Source of the DNA: a virus
Reading direction: 5' to 3' (one strand)
Virus record (IMG/VR): IMGVR_UViG_3300031857_001283
Coordinates: 1-24,957 of that record
DNA: 24,957 nucleotides
Part shown: piece by piece, positions 7,722 through 14,893 of the stretch
How the letters are laid out: every line of letters begins with the position of its first letter
Numbering within the stretch: the first letter of the stretch is position 1
The notes under the pieces: generated by a model
The model's database searches: none
What the model saw: only the letters and a program-made list of their open reading frames with translations
What the model was told of the DNA's origin: nothing
Translations under genes and position numbers: made by a program

Positions 7722-8066
7722 ATGGCAATCGTCAGATACGAGAACCTCACCATCAACAATGTCGCCAATGGTGTGAGTGCCATCGGTGAGCAGACCACGA
7801 CCATTACGCCGTGGTTTGAGACTCGTGGTCTGGTTCACGACATTGCCAACAGTCTGCGGATTTCTGAGCGGTATAGGGCTTACACTGACTTGGTGAGCAT
7901 TACCCTTAACTACACACCCAACATCAAACAGATGGTGGATGACCAAAACGCATACTCTATTACTTGGCGAAACAGGGATTGGCGAATCACGGATGTTCGG
8001 GAATCGAATGACCGTCAGAAAGCCACCTTTACCTGCTACCGCAATGACCCTGTGGTGCCAGTATGA
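7722..8066 (+). CDS. Head closure / head-tail joining protein
   Basis: This 114-residue protein probably closes the head after packaging and provides the surface for tail docking. The C-terminal half reads YSITWRNRDWRITDVRES then KATFTCYRND, which matches the short beta-barrel of phage head-tail joining proteins (SPP1 gp16 and lambda FII type). A longer reading from a start at 7674 would overlap the connector gene and add an unconvincing N-terminus, so the ATG at 7722, two bases after the connector stop, was chosen. It overlaps the next gene with ATGA. Confidence 0.82.
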   Translation: MAIVRYENLTINNVANGVSAIGEQTTTITPWFETRGLVHDIANSLRISERYRAYTDLVSITLNYTPNIKQMVDDQNAYSITWRNRDWRITDVRESNDRQKATFTCYRNDPVVPV

Positions 8067-8479
8067 GCGTACAGCAGAATCCCGTTGATTATGCGGAGGC
8101 AATACAGGCTCAGTTGTCCACTGTAGTGGCACCTGTCCCTGTCTATGCGGTATTTAACCGTAACTTTGCCACCCAGCCAAAATTCCTCACTTGGCAGTTG
8201 AGGAATGTCCACCAGCCCGTCTATACGGGTCAAATCCAGAGCAACAAGGGCATCGATAGACCTGTCTTTCAGGTTTCCATTTTTGCCCAAAGCATGCAGG
8301 ATGCTTTCTCTATTTCGAACACTATATTACAATCACTCCATGGGTATTCAGGGCAGTTTGGTGGAGTATCAGGGTTCGTTGTATCGAAAGTAGATGTGGA
8401 TTGGCTCTACAACACCTACGACAATGAACTCGGACTTAACCAAATTATCCTAGACTGCACTTTGGATATTCCGACATAA
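8063..8479 (+). CDS. Tail terminator-like protein (DUF3168-like)
   Basis: This 138-residue protein probably caps the tail tube and fixes it to the neck. The pattern of an N-terminal helix (VDYAEAIQAQLS), a strand pair, then PVFQVSIFAQSMQDAFSISNT followed by ILQSLHGYSGQFGG and a late acidic segment (DNELGLNQIILDCTLDI) is that of small tail-completion proteins of the DUF3168 or gpU-like group. Position between head closure and tail tube supports it. The start overlaps the previous stop as ATGA. The assignment rests on pattern and context, so the fold should be checked. Confidence 0.68.
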   Translation: MSVQQNPVDYAEAIQAQLSTVVAPVPVYAVFNRNFATQPKFLTWQLRNVHQPVYTGQIQSNKGIDRPVFQVSIFAQSMQDAFSISNTILQSLHGYSGQFGGVSGFVVSKVDVDWLYNTYDNELGLNQIILDCTLDIPT

Positions 8480-8517
8480 GACACGATTGACCAACTCATT
8501 TTTGAAAGGAACGAAAA

Positions 8518-9042
8518 ATGGCACTCATCAATAAAGTCATGCCGGGATATTCCGCAACACTGTGGATGCAGGATGACGTAACCCCTACGCCTTTGACTGA
8601 CGCTCAACTGGCAACATGGACTGCTCAAGTAGCAGACATTGTTGGAACTGCGGCTGGTGGCACTGGTACTGCTGGTTATGTGGTTCCTGTGGAGGCAATT
8701 CCTGCTTTTGGTGCAGATGACGCATTTGCCGCTTACTCAGTGGCTGGTGCTCGCACTGGTGCAAAAATCACCACACAGAACCAAGTCACTTCACTGACCA
8801 TCACTGCGGCATGGAATCCTGCTGATGCGGCAATGCTTCAGATTCGTGCAGACGGCTATGGCGGTACGACTATCCGTACCTACGTCATTGCTGTTTACGA
8901 TGGCACCAACACCGTTGCCTATGCGTTCAACGCCCGTGTCGGTGGTATGCAGTGGGATATGTCGCCAAGTGCAGAAGGTAAGTTCATCTTTACTTTGCAC
9001 CCAACTGGTGGCAACTCTTACGGCTGGTCTACTAACCCGTAA
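8518..9042 (+). CDS. Major tail tube protein
   Basis: This 174-residue protein is probably the tail tube subunit. It has an Ala/Gly/Thr rich, beta-strand-forming sequence with a central KITTQNQVTSLTIT and a long strand-rich second half ending in HPTGGNSYGWSTNP. Long non-helical chains of this size, placed between the tail terminator and the chaperone genes, are normally the tube. It has a strong ribosome binding site (AAAGGAACG before the ATG) and is followed by a very good rho-independent terminator, which is expected of an abundantly made protein. I do not recognise a precise Pfam family by eye. Confidence 0.75.
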   Translation: MALINKVMPGYSATLWMQDDVTPTPLTDAQLATWTAQVADIVGTAAGGTGTAGYVVPVEAIPAFGADDAFAAYSVAGARTGAKITTQNQVTSLTITAAWNPADAAMLQIRADGYGGTTIRTYVIAVYDGTNTVAYAFNARVGGMQWDMSPSAEGKFIFTLHPTGGNSYGWSTNP

Positions 9043-9045
9043 AGG

Positions 9046-9066
9046 AAGCCCCTTCGGGGGCTTTTT
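9046..9066 (+). terminator. UUCG-loop rho-independent terminator
   Basis: AAGCCCC (9046-9052) pairs with GGGGCTT (9057-9063) around a TTCG loop, and a T run follows (9062-9066). This is a textbook intrinsic terminator three bases after the tail tube stop codon. Downstream tail genes must rely on readthrough or on another promoter, so it probably lowers their expression relative to the tube. Confidence 0.88.
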
Positions 9067-9072
9067 CACACG

Positions 9073-9303
9073 ATGACGACAATACAAAACACCAATGACC
9101 TGCTTTCCTATCTAGTGACCCTCGCACAGACGGGTCAGAAGAATTGGTTTGGGTTCCCGCAACAACGCATTGCGGGGATTCACCTTGCCTACGAAATCGC
9201 CAAGATTCATGCCGACAAGATGTCGCCTGAAGAAGTTGTCGATTATGTGGTGCGGCTCAACAACGCCATCTTCCAAAAACTATTGAAGGGAACAGCAGAA
9301 TGA
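9073..9303 (+). CDS. Hypothetical small protein upstream of the tail chaperones
   Basis: This 76-residue protein is mainly helical: LLSYLVTLAQTG, then QQRIAGIHLAYEIAKI, then a charged SPEEVVDYVVRLNNAIFQKLLK segment. I recognise no family. The ATG lies only six bases beyond the terminator T run and has no clear ribosome binding site, so it is either poorly translated or uses an upstream coupling effect. Its last codons overlap the next gene by ATGA, and the amino acid composition looks coding. Location between the tube and the chaperones suggests a tail-assembly role. That role is not shown by sequence. Confidence 0.6.
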   Translation: MTTIQNTNDLLSYLVTLAQTGQKNWFGFPQQRIAGIHLAYEIAKIHADKMSPEEVVDYVVRLNNAIFQKLLKGTAE

Positions 9304-9818
9304 CTATCAGCAAAAAACTTGGCAAGGGCATCCAGCAAATCAGCGATGAGTTGCCCATTCGCAAGATTACGGTTGACCTTGGAGAGGTCAGGTTTGACCT
9401 TCGTGTCCGTGTGCCTCTGAAAAAGCAGATGGAAGAAATCACGGCTCGTATTCTTGCCCCTACCCCTGAGAAAGTAGAAGAAATCTACCAGCGGCTGTCT
9501 GCCCCTATGCGGCAAACCATTACCGAAGGTGGCGATGATTTTCTCAAAGCACTCAATGAAAAAAAGCAGACCGTAGTTATGACGGATGATGACCTCGTAT
9601 TCGATGGCACATCTTTGCGTCAAATTGCACAACTGCAAGCAATGGAAGAACAGAAAGTGGAAGAGTATTTCCACTTGCTGATGTCTGAGACTAACGAACC
9701 AGTGACTGAAAACTACGAGCAGATTGTTGCTGAGTTCCCTGAGTTTGTGGTCAAGGAGATTGTGTCGGCTATTCAGGGTGCAGTTGCCCCTGACTACAAG
9801 ACTACAAAAAAAAACTAA
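9300..9818 (+). CDS. Tail assembly chaperone, short form (gpG-like)
   Basis: This 172-residue protein occupies the lambda gpG position between tube and tape measure. It has a strand-rich start (LPIRKITVDLGEVRFDLRVRVPL) and then long acidic helices. In lambda-like phages this product binds tube and tape measure subunits and is not in the mature virion. The last codons are AAA AAA AAC TAA within a nine-A run, so a -1 slip produces a longer protein through the following reading frame. The start is an ATGA overlap with the preceding gene, with AAGGG about nine bases upstream. The role is supported by position and by the frameshift arrangement rather than by sequence similarity that I can see. Confidence 0.78.
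   Translation: MTISKKLGKGIQQISDELPIRKITVDLGEVRFDLRVRVPLKKQMEEITARILAPTPEKVEEIYQRLSAPMRQTITEGGDDFLKALNEKKQTVVMTDDDLVFDGTSLRQIAQLQAMEEQKVEEYFHLLMSETNEPVTENYEQIVAEFPEFVVKEIVSAIQGAVAPDYKTTKKN
9806..9818 (+). promoter_or_regulatory. Probable -1 ribosomal frameshift site, A_AAA_AAC
   Basis: A run of nine A (9806-9814) and a C give the slippery heptamer A AAA AAC at 9809-9815, in the correct phase with the upstream frame. A stop TAA (9816-9818) follows directly. After a -1 slip, reading continues from 9815 through CTA AGG AGA with no stop until 10171. No ATG or GTG exists early in that frame, and the only start before 9923 is a TTG at 9851. Translational or transcriptional slippage on the A run could give the same product. 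Confidence 0.82.
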
Positions 9819-10171
9819 GGAGAAGTCTTCGTAGGCAAGTCACCGCCGCCTTGATTTTCAATGGACATACGGAGAAGTCAGTCAGTGAAATAAGTGAGGA
9901 AACTTTTACGGAGATTCAGGTCATGTACGCAGACGGGATGCTTGGAAACAGAGCGGTCTTTGACTCCATAGCCCCACTGACGGCTGGTGTTTTCAATTAC
10001 ATTCGTCCGCAAGGCACACCAGCGTACAAATCCAATGACTTGTTCCCGTGGATTAACCTCTACTGGCAAAATCCAGACAATGAGCCGACTAAAGATGAGC
10101 AGGTGAGCAATTCCCTGCTGGGCTACATCGCACAAGCAAAAGGCTTTTCGCCAGAAAGGTTCAAGCGATGA
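9815..10171 (+). CDS. Frameshifted C-terminal extension of tail assembly chaperone (gpT-like)
   Basis: This is the downstream half of the tail assembly chaperone pair, which is expected to be made only as a fusion with the upstream 172 residues (about 290 residues in all). It contributes about 118 residues from 9815. It begins LRRSLRRQVTAALIFNGHTE and contains MYADGMLGNRAVFD and a YIAQAKGFSPERF end. In lambda the matching region of gpGT contacts the tube protein. As a stand-alone gene it would need the TTG at 9851, which has no well-spaced ribosome binding site. The stop overlaps the next gene by ATGA. The frame continuity is seen; the role is inferred from lambda. Confidence 0.75.
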   Translation, partial: LRRSLRRQVTAALIFNGHTEKSVSEISEETFTEIQVMYADGMLGNRAVFDSIAPLTAGVFNYIRPQGTPAYKSNDLFPWINLYWQNPDNEPTKDEQVSNSLLGYIAQAKGFSPERFKR

Positions 10172-10680
10172 CGGTCACTTTCAAAATGGAAGGCTTTGAA
10201 GAACTCATCAAGCAGATGGATGAGTTGGGCAAAGAAATTGGCAAAGCCAAGACAGACGCTATCTGGCGCAAGGCAATGGCGTATGCTATGCAACCTGTAC
10301 TAGAAGATGCTAAGTCATTTGCTCCGAAAGACACGGGGGAGATGGCATCACGCATCTACATGAAAGTCCATCGCCCAATGGCTCGGGATAAGCAGGGACA
10401 GCGGTATGCTGGTGAGGCATACATGGCACGGGTCACAGCAAGTCCGATTCGTTCTGATTCAGTGCTGAACTACACAGTCAACAGCAAGGGCAAATTACGG
10501 GCAACATGGGCGAACAAGTCACCTGCGCCTGTATCCCAAGAGTTTGGCAACGCCAATCATGGCGCAAAGCCATTTATGCGCCCTGCATTAGAACTTAACA
10601 TACCAAGAGTGGAATCTCGGCTTGGCTGGTCAGTGTGGCAAGCCATTCAAGAAATTGCTGAGAAGCGAAAGAAAGGATAA
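10168..10680 (+). CDS. HK97 gp10-like neck/tail completion protein
   Basis: This 170-residue protein resembles the HK97 gp10 family. It has an N-terminal VTFKMEGFEELIKQMDELG, an ALEDAK-like helix (YAMQPVLEDAKSFAPKDTGEMA, with the conserved P-x-DTG), and the signature C-terminal SQEFGNANHGAKPFMRPALE. Family members are neck or tail-completion components. In HK97 and relatives the gene lies between the head closure and tail terminator genes, whereas here it is placed between the chaperones and the tape measure. The start is an ATGA overlap. The motif evidence is strong; the precise function of gp10-like proteins is not well defined. Confidence 0.8.
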   Translation: MTVTFKMEGFEELIKQMDELGKEIGKAKTDAIWRKAMAYAMQPVLEDAKSFAPKDTGEMASRIYMKVHRPMARDKQGQRYAGEAYMARVTASPIRSDSVLNYTVNSKGKLRATWANKSPAPVSQEFGNANHGAKPFMRPALELNIPRVESRLGWSVWQAIQEIAEKRKKG

Positions 10681-10683
10681 GTC

Positions 10684-13188
10684 ATGGCGGTCATTGGCTC
10701 ACTAACCGTAAAACTTGGTCTTGTCACGGTCGAGTGGGACAAGGCGACTGCGAAAGCCAAGCAAGAGGCAAAGGACTTGCAGTCCGCATTTGCCAAACTT
10801 GGCTTGGACATGACCAACCTAAAGAACCTCTTTGCAAACCTTGGTGGTGCAGCAGGGCTGAGTGTTGCAGGTCTGACGGCAATGACTGCCGCCATTATGG
10901 ACATGGCAAGCAAGATGCAAGACCTTGCCGACTCCACAGGACTGACCGAAGGCAAGGTTCTGCAATTCCAAAAAGCATTGGTTGTTGCAGGGGGCAAGGC
11001 AGAAGATGCTGGCACTATTCTTGGGACATTGTTTACCAAGATTGCCGCCGCCCGTGACGGCAATGATGTCGCCATTGCTCAGTTTGAGCAGTTGGGTATC
11101 TCATTTCAAGAACTCAAAACAGCAACCCCTGACGAAGTCATTAGAAAGGTCTATGACGGGCTAGCGCAAATCAGTGACTCTTTTGAGCGTGTGCGGGTCA
11201 CCAAGGAACTGCTAGGCAAAGCGGGGCTTGGTAAATCCATCACTGAGATTGCTGATGCTCTTGGAAAGTCAACCAAGAAATTTGATGAGCAAGCCGAAAC
11301 CCTCAAGAAGTGGGACAAGATGGCTGATGCTCTGGAGCAGACATACGCCAATCTGAAAATGGCGATTGCCGAATTGCTGTCGCCATTCACCACACAAAAA
11401 GTGGTTACGGTAGAGCAGTTCAAAGCCGCCATTCTTGCCATAGGCTCGGCTTTTGTAGTCGGGCAAATTATGAATCTGGTTGCGGCTTTCAAAGCACTCA
11501 ATCTGGCTTTGAAAGGCACAGCGGCATTGTCTGCGGCTCTCGGCACCATGAAAGGCGGCAAAGGCTTGGCAATGGGTGCGGCTGGCATTGCCACTTATAT
11601 GGGGGTAATGAAAGCCCTAGAAGCAGATGAAGATGAAGAAACTGCGGCTACAACCACCAATGAGCCTAGTGAAAGACCAGAGGCAAAAGAAGGCAAGCAA
11701 GGCGGGGATGCGGCGCAACAAATGCGTCAGCGGCTGATGCTGTTACGAGCGCAAATTCAGTTTGAGAAAGAGCGCAATGCTCTGCAAATTGAATATCTAT
11801 CTGGCACACAAAGTCATCTCAAGGTGCTAGAGGCTGACCTGCAAATGGAGCAGGAAATTAACCGTGCAGGACATGAGCGCAACCAAGCCCTTGCCAAAGA
11901 AAATCTGAGCAGTGAGCAACGAGGTGTTATTCAAGAAGAATACAACGTCAAGGTTGCAAAAGCAAAGGGTGAGCATGAAAACACCATCAAACTTCTTCGT
12001 GCTCAAGAAATAAAAGTCAGGGAAATGACTAGGCTGGAACTTGACCAGTTAAAGGTCAGGAACAACTACGCTTTGCAGTTGCTTGGCTTTGAAGAACAGC
12101 GCAGGAGCATGAATGAGGCTGGATACGAAACAGGCAAAGCACAATTACAGCGTGACCAGCGGCTCAATGAGATTGCTCAAGAACGTGCACGGTATGAACT
12201 AGCCAATAAAGACGCTTACAAAGAAGGGTGGGAATATAAGTCAGCGATAGCGACTTTTGAAGAACAGGCACGGATAGCACAAGAGCAATACGCATCTCAA
12301 ATCAGAATCATTAACCGTGAAGAAGAGGTGCGGCTTGGCTTGTTGCGTCAAGATTTGGAATACATGAAGAAGCGCAACGACTTGGCATTGCAGTTGGGTG
12401 AATTGCAAAACAAAGCACGCTATATGAGCGACTTCGATGTCCGTAGGGCACAAGAAGGCATTGACCTCACTCAAAAACTTCGGGACATAGAACAACAGCG
12501 TGAAGCCCTGCGAACTAGCCGTCAAGATGTGGTTAGTGCGGAATACCAAGCGGAGGTGCAACGGCTCAACAACATGGAATCGTTCGCCCGTGCAGAAGCC
12601 AAGATTCGGTTAGAAGGCATTGCTCTTGATGAGCAAGAGGCTATGTCGTGGGCGGCTGGCTGGGAGGCGGCGTTGCGTGACTTTGGCAAGAATGTCCAGC
12701 GGTACGGGGATGTCGCTCGCAATATGTTTGACTCAGTTGTCGGCAACATGAATAGTGCCATCGATAACTTTGTGCGGACAGGCAAGTTGTCGTTTAAAGA
12801 CCTTGCCAAGTCAATCATTCAAGACCTAATTGCCATTCAACTCAAAGCACAAGCGGCTTTCTTGCTCAATGCCGCTCTCAAGGGCATGGGCTTTGCTGGC
12901 TTCACTGCCAAAGCAGGTGGTGGTGCAGTGTCACAAAGCATCCCGTATATGGTGGGTGAGAATGGTCCTGAGTTGTTCGTGCCTCAAGCGGGAGGCGCAA
13001 TCATTCCAACTCAACGCTTGGGCGGGGACATGGGCATGGGCGGGCAGGTAATTAACTACAACGGACCTTATATCCAGAACATGAGTGCTATCGACACACA
13101 GACGGCTTCTCAGTTCCTTGCAAAGAACCGAATGGCAGTTTGGTCTGCCAATCAGTCAGCAACAAGGTCACTCCCGCAATCGAGGTAA
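10684..13188 (+). CDS. Tail tape measure protein
   Basis: This 834-residue protein is the largest but one in the window and would span the tail lumen and set tail length. Residues about 45-80 and 240-300 are hydrophobic helices (GGAAGLSVAGLTAMTAA and FVVGQIMNLVAAFK), consistent with membrane-active segments used in DNA entry. Residues about 330-640 form long charged coiled-coil helices rich in Gln, Glu and Arg. The C-terminal part (SFKDLAKSIIQDLIAIQLKA, then AGGGAVSQSIPYMVGENGPE) matches the lambda gpH-type C-terminal domain. GAAAGGATAAGTC precedes the ATG. As expected, it follows the chaperones. Confidence 0.95.
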   Translation: MAVIGSLTVKLGLVTVEWDKATAKAKQEAKDLQSAFAKLGLDMTNLKNLFANLGGAAGLSVAGLTAMTAAIMDMASKMQDLADSTGLTEGKVLQFQKALVVAGGKAEDAGTILGTLFTKIAAARDGNDVAIAQFEQLGISFQELKTATPDEVIRKVYDGLAQISDSFERVRVTKELLGKAGLGKSITEIADALGKSTKKFDEQAETLKKWDKMADALEQTYANLKMAIAELLSPFTTQKVVTVEQFKAAILAIGSAFVVGQIMNLVAAFKALNLALKGTAALSAALGTMKGGKGLAMGAAGIATYMGVMKALEADEDEETAATTTNEPSERPEAKEGKQGGDAAQQMRQRLMLLRAQIQFEKERNALQIEYLSGTQSHLKVLEADLQMEQEINRAGHERNQALAKENLSSEQRGVIQEEYNVKVAKAKGEHENTIKLLRAQEIKVREMTRLELDQLKVRNNYALQLLGFEEQRRSMNEAGYETGKAQLQRDQRLNEIAQERARYELANKDAYKEGWEYKSAIATFEEQARIAQEQYASQIRIINREEEVRLGLLRQDLEYMKKRNDLALQLGELQNKARYMSDFDVRRAQEGIDLTQKLRDIEQQREALRTSRQDVVSAEYQAEVQRLNNMESFARAEAKIRLEGIALDEQEAMSWAAGWEAALRDFGKNVQRYGDVARNMFDSVVGNMNSAIDNFVRTGKLSFKDLAKSIIQDLIAIQLKAQAAFLLNAALKGMGFAGFTAKAGGGAVSQSIPYMVGENGPELFVPQAGGAIIPTQRLGGDMGMGGQVINYNGPYIQNMSAIDTQTASQFLAKNRMAVWSANQSATRSLPQSR

Positions 13189-13191
13189 AAA

Positions 13192-13872
13192 ATGAGTCTA
13201 ACTACTATCCTATCTATCTCAGAATCAGTGGGAATCAATGACCAACGCTTTGTGGGTCAGATGGTGTCCCGCAACCAGCGTATCAGCACTTCAGAAATCA
13301 TTACGGTAGTACCATTTGCTTTCGACATGAAGCCCATGAACTACCTGCGGTATTCAGAAAACAGGTCATTGCTAAATTCCTTGCGTATTCCTGACAAGGC
13401 TTTGGAGCAATACCTCAACTTTGGCTCTACAGGCTGGGTCAACTACATCAAGTACCAAGGGGATATGACCAGTGGTCAGATTGCCTCTTGTCAATGGCAA
13501 ACCAGTTCGGCGGCAAAGAATTTGGTGCTAGGCAACTTGCCGTCAATTTCTTCAAGTGCCTATATCGTCAGAGTGGGTGACTTTTGCCAAGTGGGGCGGT
13601 ATGCCTACATTGCCACAGCAGATGTCCAGAGAGGCGGGGCGGCAACCGTCACCATCCCTGTCCATCGCAACTTGATTGGCACACTAGCATCGCCTGTGGC
13701 GGCAGTCATTGGGCAATACGGCACAACGATTTCTTTGGGCGGGGCTTCTTATATTGGAGTGACCTTTCCTGTCATCTTGCGTGACTACCCCACCTATACC
13801 TTGGTTCCAATGACGAATGACTCATTTATTCAGTGGAGTGGGACATTCAATGCTTTTGAGAGTGTTCTGTGA
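13192..13872 (+). CDS. Minor tail protein, distal tail-like
   Basis: This 226-residue protein directly follows the tape measure, the place of distal tail or gpM-like proteins. It is strand rich, with a central MTSGQIASCQWQTSSAAKN and a C-terminal domain ending in PTYTLVPMTNDSFIQWSGT. I cannot assign a family by eye, so the name comes from position. It has a very good ribosome binding site (GAGGT, six bases before the ATG). Its TGA overlaps the start GTG of the next gene, GTGA, so the two are coupled. Confidence 0.6.
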   Translation: MSLTTILSISESVGINDQRFVGQMVSRNQRISTSEIITVVPFAFDMKPMNYLRYSENRSLLNSLRIPDKALEQYLNFGSTGWVNYIKYQGDMTSGQIASCQWQTSSAAKNLVLGNLPSISSSAYIVRVGDFCQVGRYAYIATADVQRGGAATVTIPVHRNLIGTLASPVAAVIGQYGTTISLGGASYIGVTFPVILRDYPTYTLVPMTNDSFIQWSGTFNAFESVL

Positions 13873-14462
13873 ATAACATCCCACCAGTTCAAAACACGAA
13901 CAACATTCGCTACGCTGACTTTGTGCGGGTCACAAGTCCAAGTGGCACTTATCGCTTTGCGACAACAGCCGCTCCATTGACCATCCCTGCGGTAGATGCT
14001 AACCCTTTCTCAGCCCTCGGTGTGCTGGTCAAAGTCGGTGATGCTCAACGGGACATCAAATCCACTGCCAATGAAACCACTTTCTCATTGGTGGGCATTG
14101 ACACTGCCATGCTTGGCTTTGTCTTGGGGCAACAGATTAAGGGGTCACAGATTGAGGCATGGAAGGGCTTTTTCGACACTGATGGCAACCTGATTACGAC
14201 AGGCGGCACAGGTGGTCTATACCAGTTCTTCAACGGCTACATCTCCACCTTCTCCATCACTGAGCAGTGGCTTGAGGAAGCACGGCAGTTTGTCGGGGTT
14301 ATTTCTGTGGCGGCATCTTCTATTCAACTGATTCTGCAAAACCGCATAGCGGGGCGATATACCAACGACAACTCATGGCAATTCTTTGCTCCCGGAGACA
14401 CAAGCATGGAGCGGGTGGCATTTATTACCACCATCAACTATCCATTTGGTAAAGACACATGA
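13869..14462 (+). CDS. Minor tail protein, DUF2163-like
   Basis: This 197-residue protein begins with GTG overlapping the preceding stop codon. The C-terminal half contains LILQNRIAGRYTNDNSWQFF followed by PGDTSMERV, a pattern of an Arg/Asn motif and an FxPGD element seen in phage minor tail proteins of the DUF2163 or lambda L-adjacent group. The N-terminal half (ADFVRVTSPSGTYRF, and later AFSALGVLVKVGDAQRDIK-like strands) is strand rich. In lambda-like and gene transfer agent tails the protein in this place helps connect the tube tip to the hub. No cysteines are seen, so an Fe-S cluster as in lambda gpL is unlikely. Confidence 0.62.
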   Translation: MNNIPPVQNTNNIRYADFVRVTSPSGTYRFATTAAPLTIPAVDANPFSALGVLVKVGDAQRDIKSTANETTFSLVGIDTAMLGFVLGQQIKGSQIEAWKGFFDTDGNLITTGGTGGLYQFFNGYISTFSITEQWLEEARQFVGVISVAASSIQLILQNRIAGRYTNDNSWQFFAPGDTSMERVAFITTINYPFGKDT

Positions 14463-14893
14463 TTCGTGAAGCCAACCGATACGACAAAGACGAAATCATT
14501 TCCATGATGAAAGAGTTTCGTGACTCTGCTGACTTCATTGAAGTGCTGGCAGAGGACAATGTGGAGTATTGGCATCGCTTGCTAGACAGCATCTTTGCAG
14601 GGGCAGGGAAAGTTTTTTACGCTGAAGGCAAGGGCTTGCTTATGTGCGTCATCATGCCGACAGTGTGGGATGACAAGATGTTCGCCTTGCATGAGTTGGC
14701 TTGGTATGTGCGCTTCCCATACCGAGGTGGAACAACTGGCTACCGCTTGTTTGATGAGTACATCAAATACGGCAAGGCTTTGAAAGAGGCAGGACGAATC
14801 AAATACTTCACGATGACGAAACTAGATGTAAGCCCTGACCTTGATTACGCTCGGTTTGGCTTTCGAAAAAAAGATGAGAATTGGATTCAATGA
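14459..14893 (+). CDS. GNAT-like acetyltransferase in the tail operon
   Basis: This 144-residue protein has the general layout of a GNAT N-acetyltransferase. It starts MIREANRYDKDEIISMMKEF, has a central strand pair, and then YRGGTTGYRLFDEY (about 88-101), whose RGGTTG is a candidate acetyl-CoA phosphate loop following the GNAT R/Q-x-x-G-x-G/A pattern. A final FGFRKKDENWIQ is usual for the last strand. The gene is translationally coupled on both sides (ATGA overlaps), so it is an integral part of the tail operon. It sits where lambda-like phages often have an NlpC/P60 peptidase (gpK). Its substrate is unknown. Confidence 0.7.
   Translation: MIREANRYDKDEIISMMKEFRDSADFIEVLAEDNVEYWHRLLDSIFAGAGKVFYAEGKGLLMCVIMPTVWDDKMFALHELAWYVRFPYRGGTTGYRLFDEYIKYGKALKEAGRIKYFTMTKLDVSPDLDYARFGFRKKDENWIQ

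Noticed and set aside
9851-9853. Independent TTG start for the second chaperone frame
   Set aside because: No well-spaced ribosome binding site, and the frame is open upstream to the slippery site. The frameshift explanation is better.
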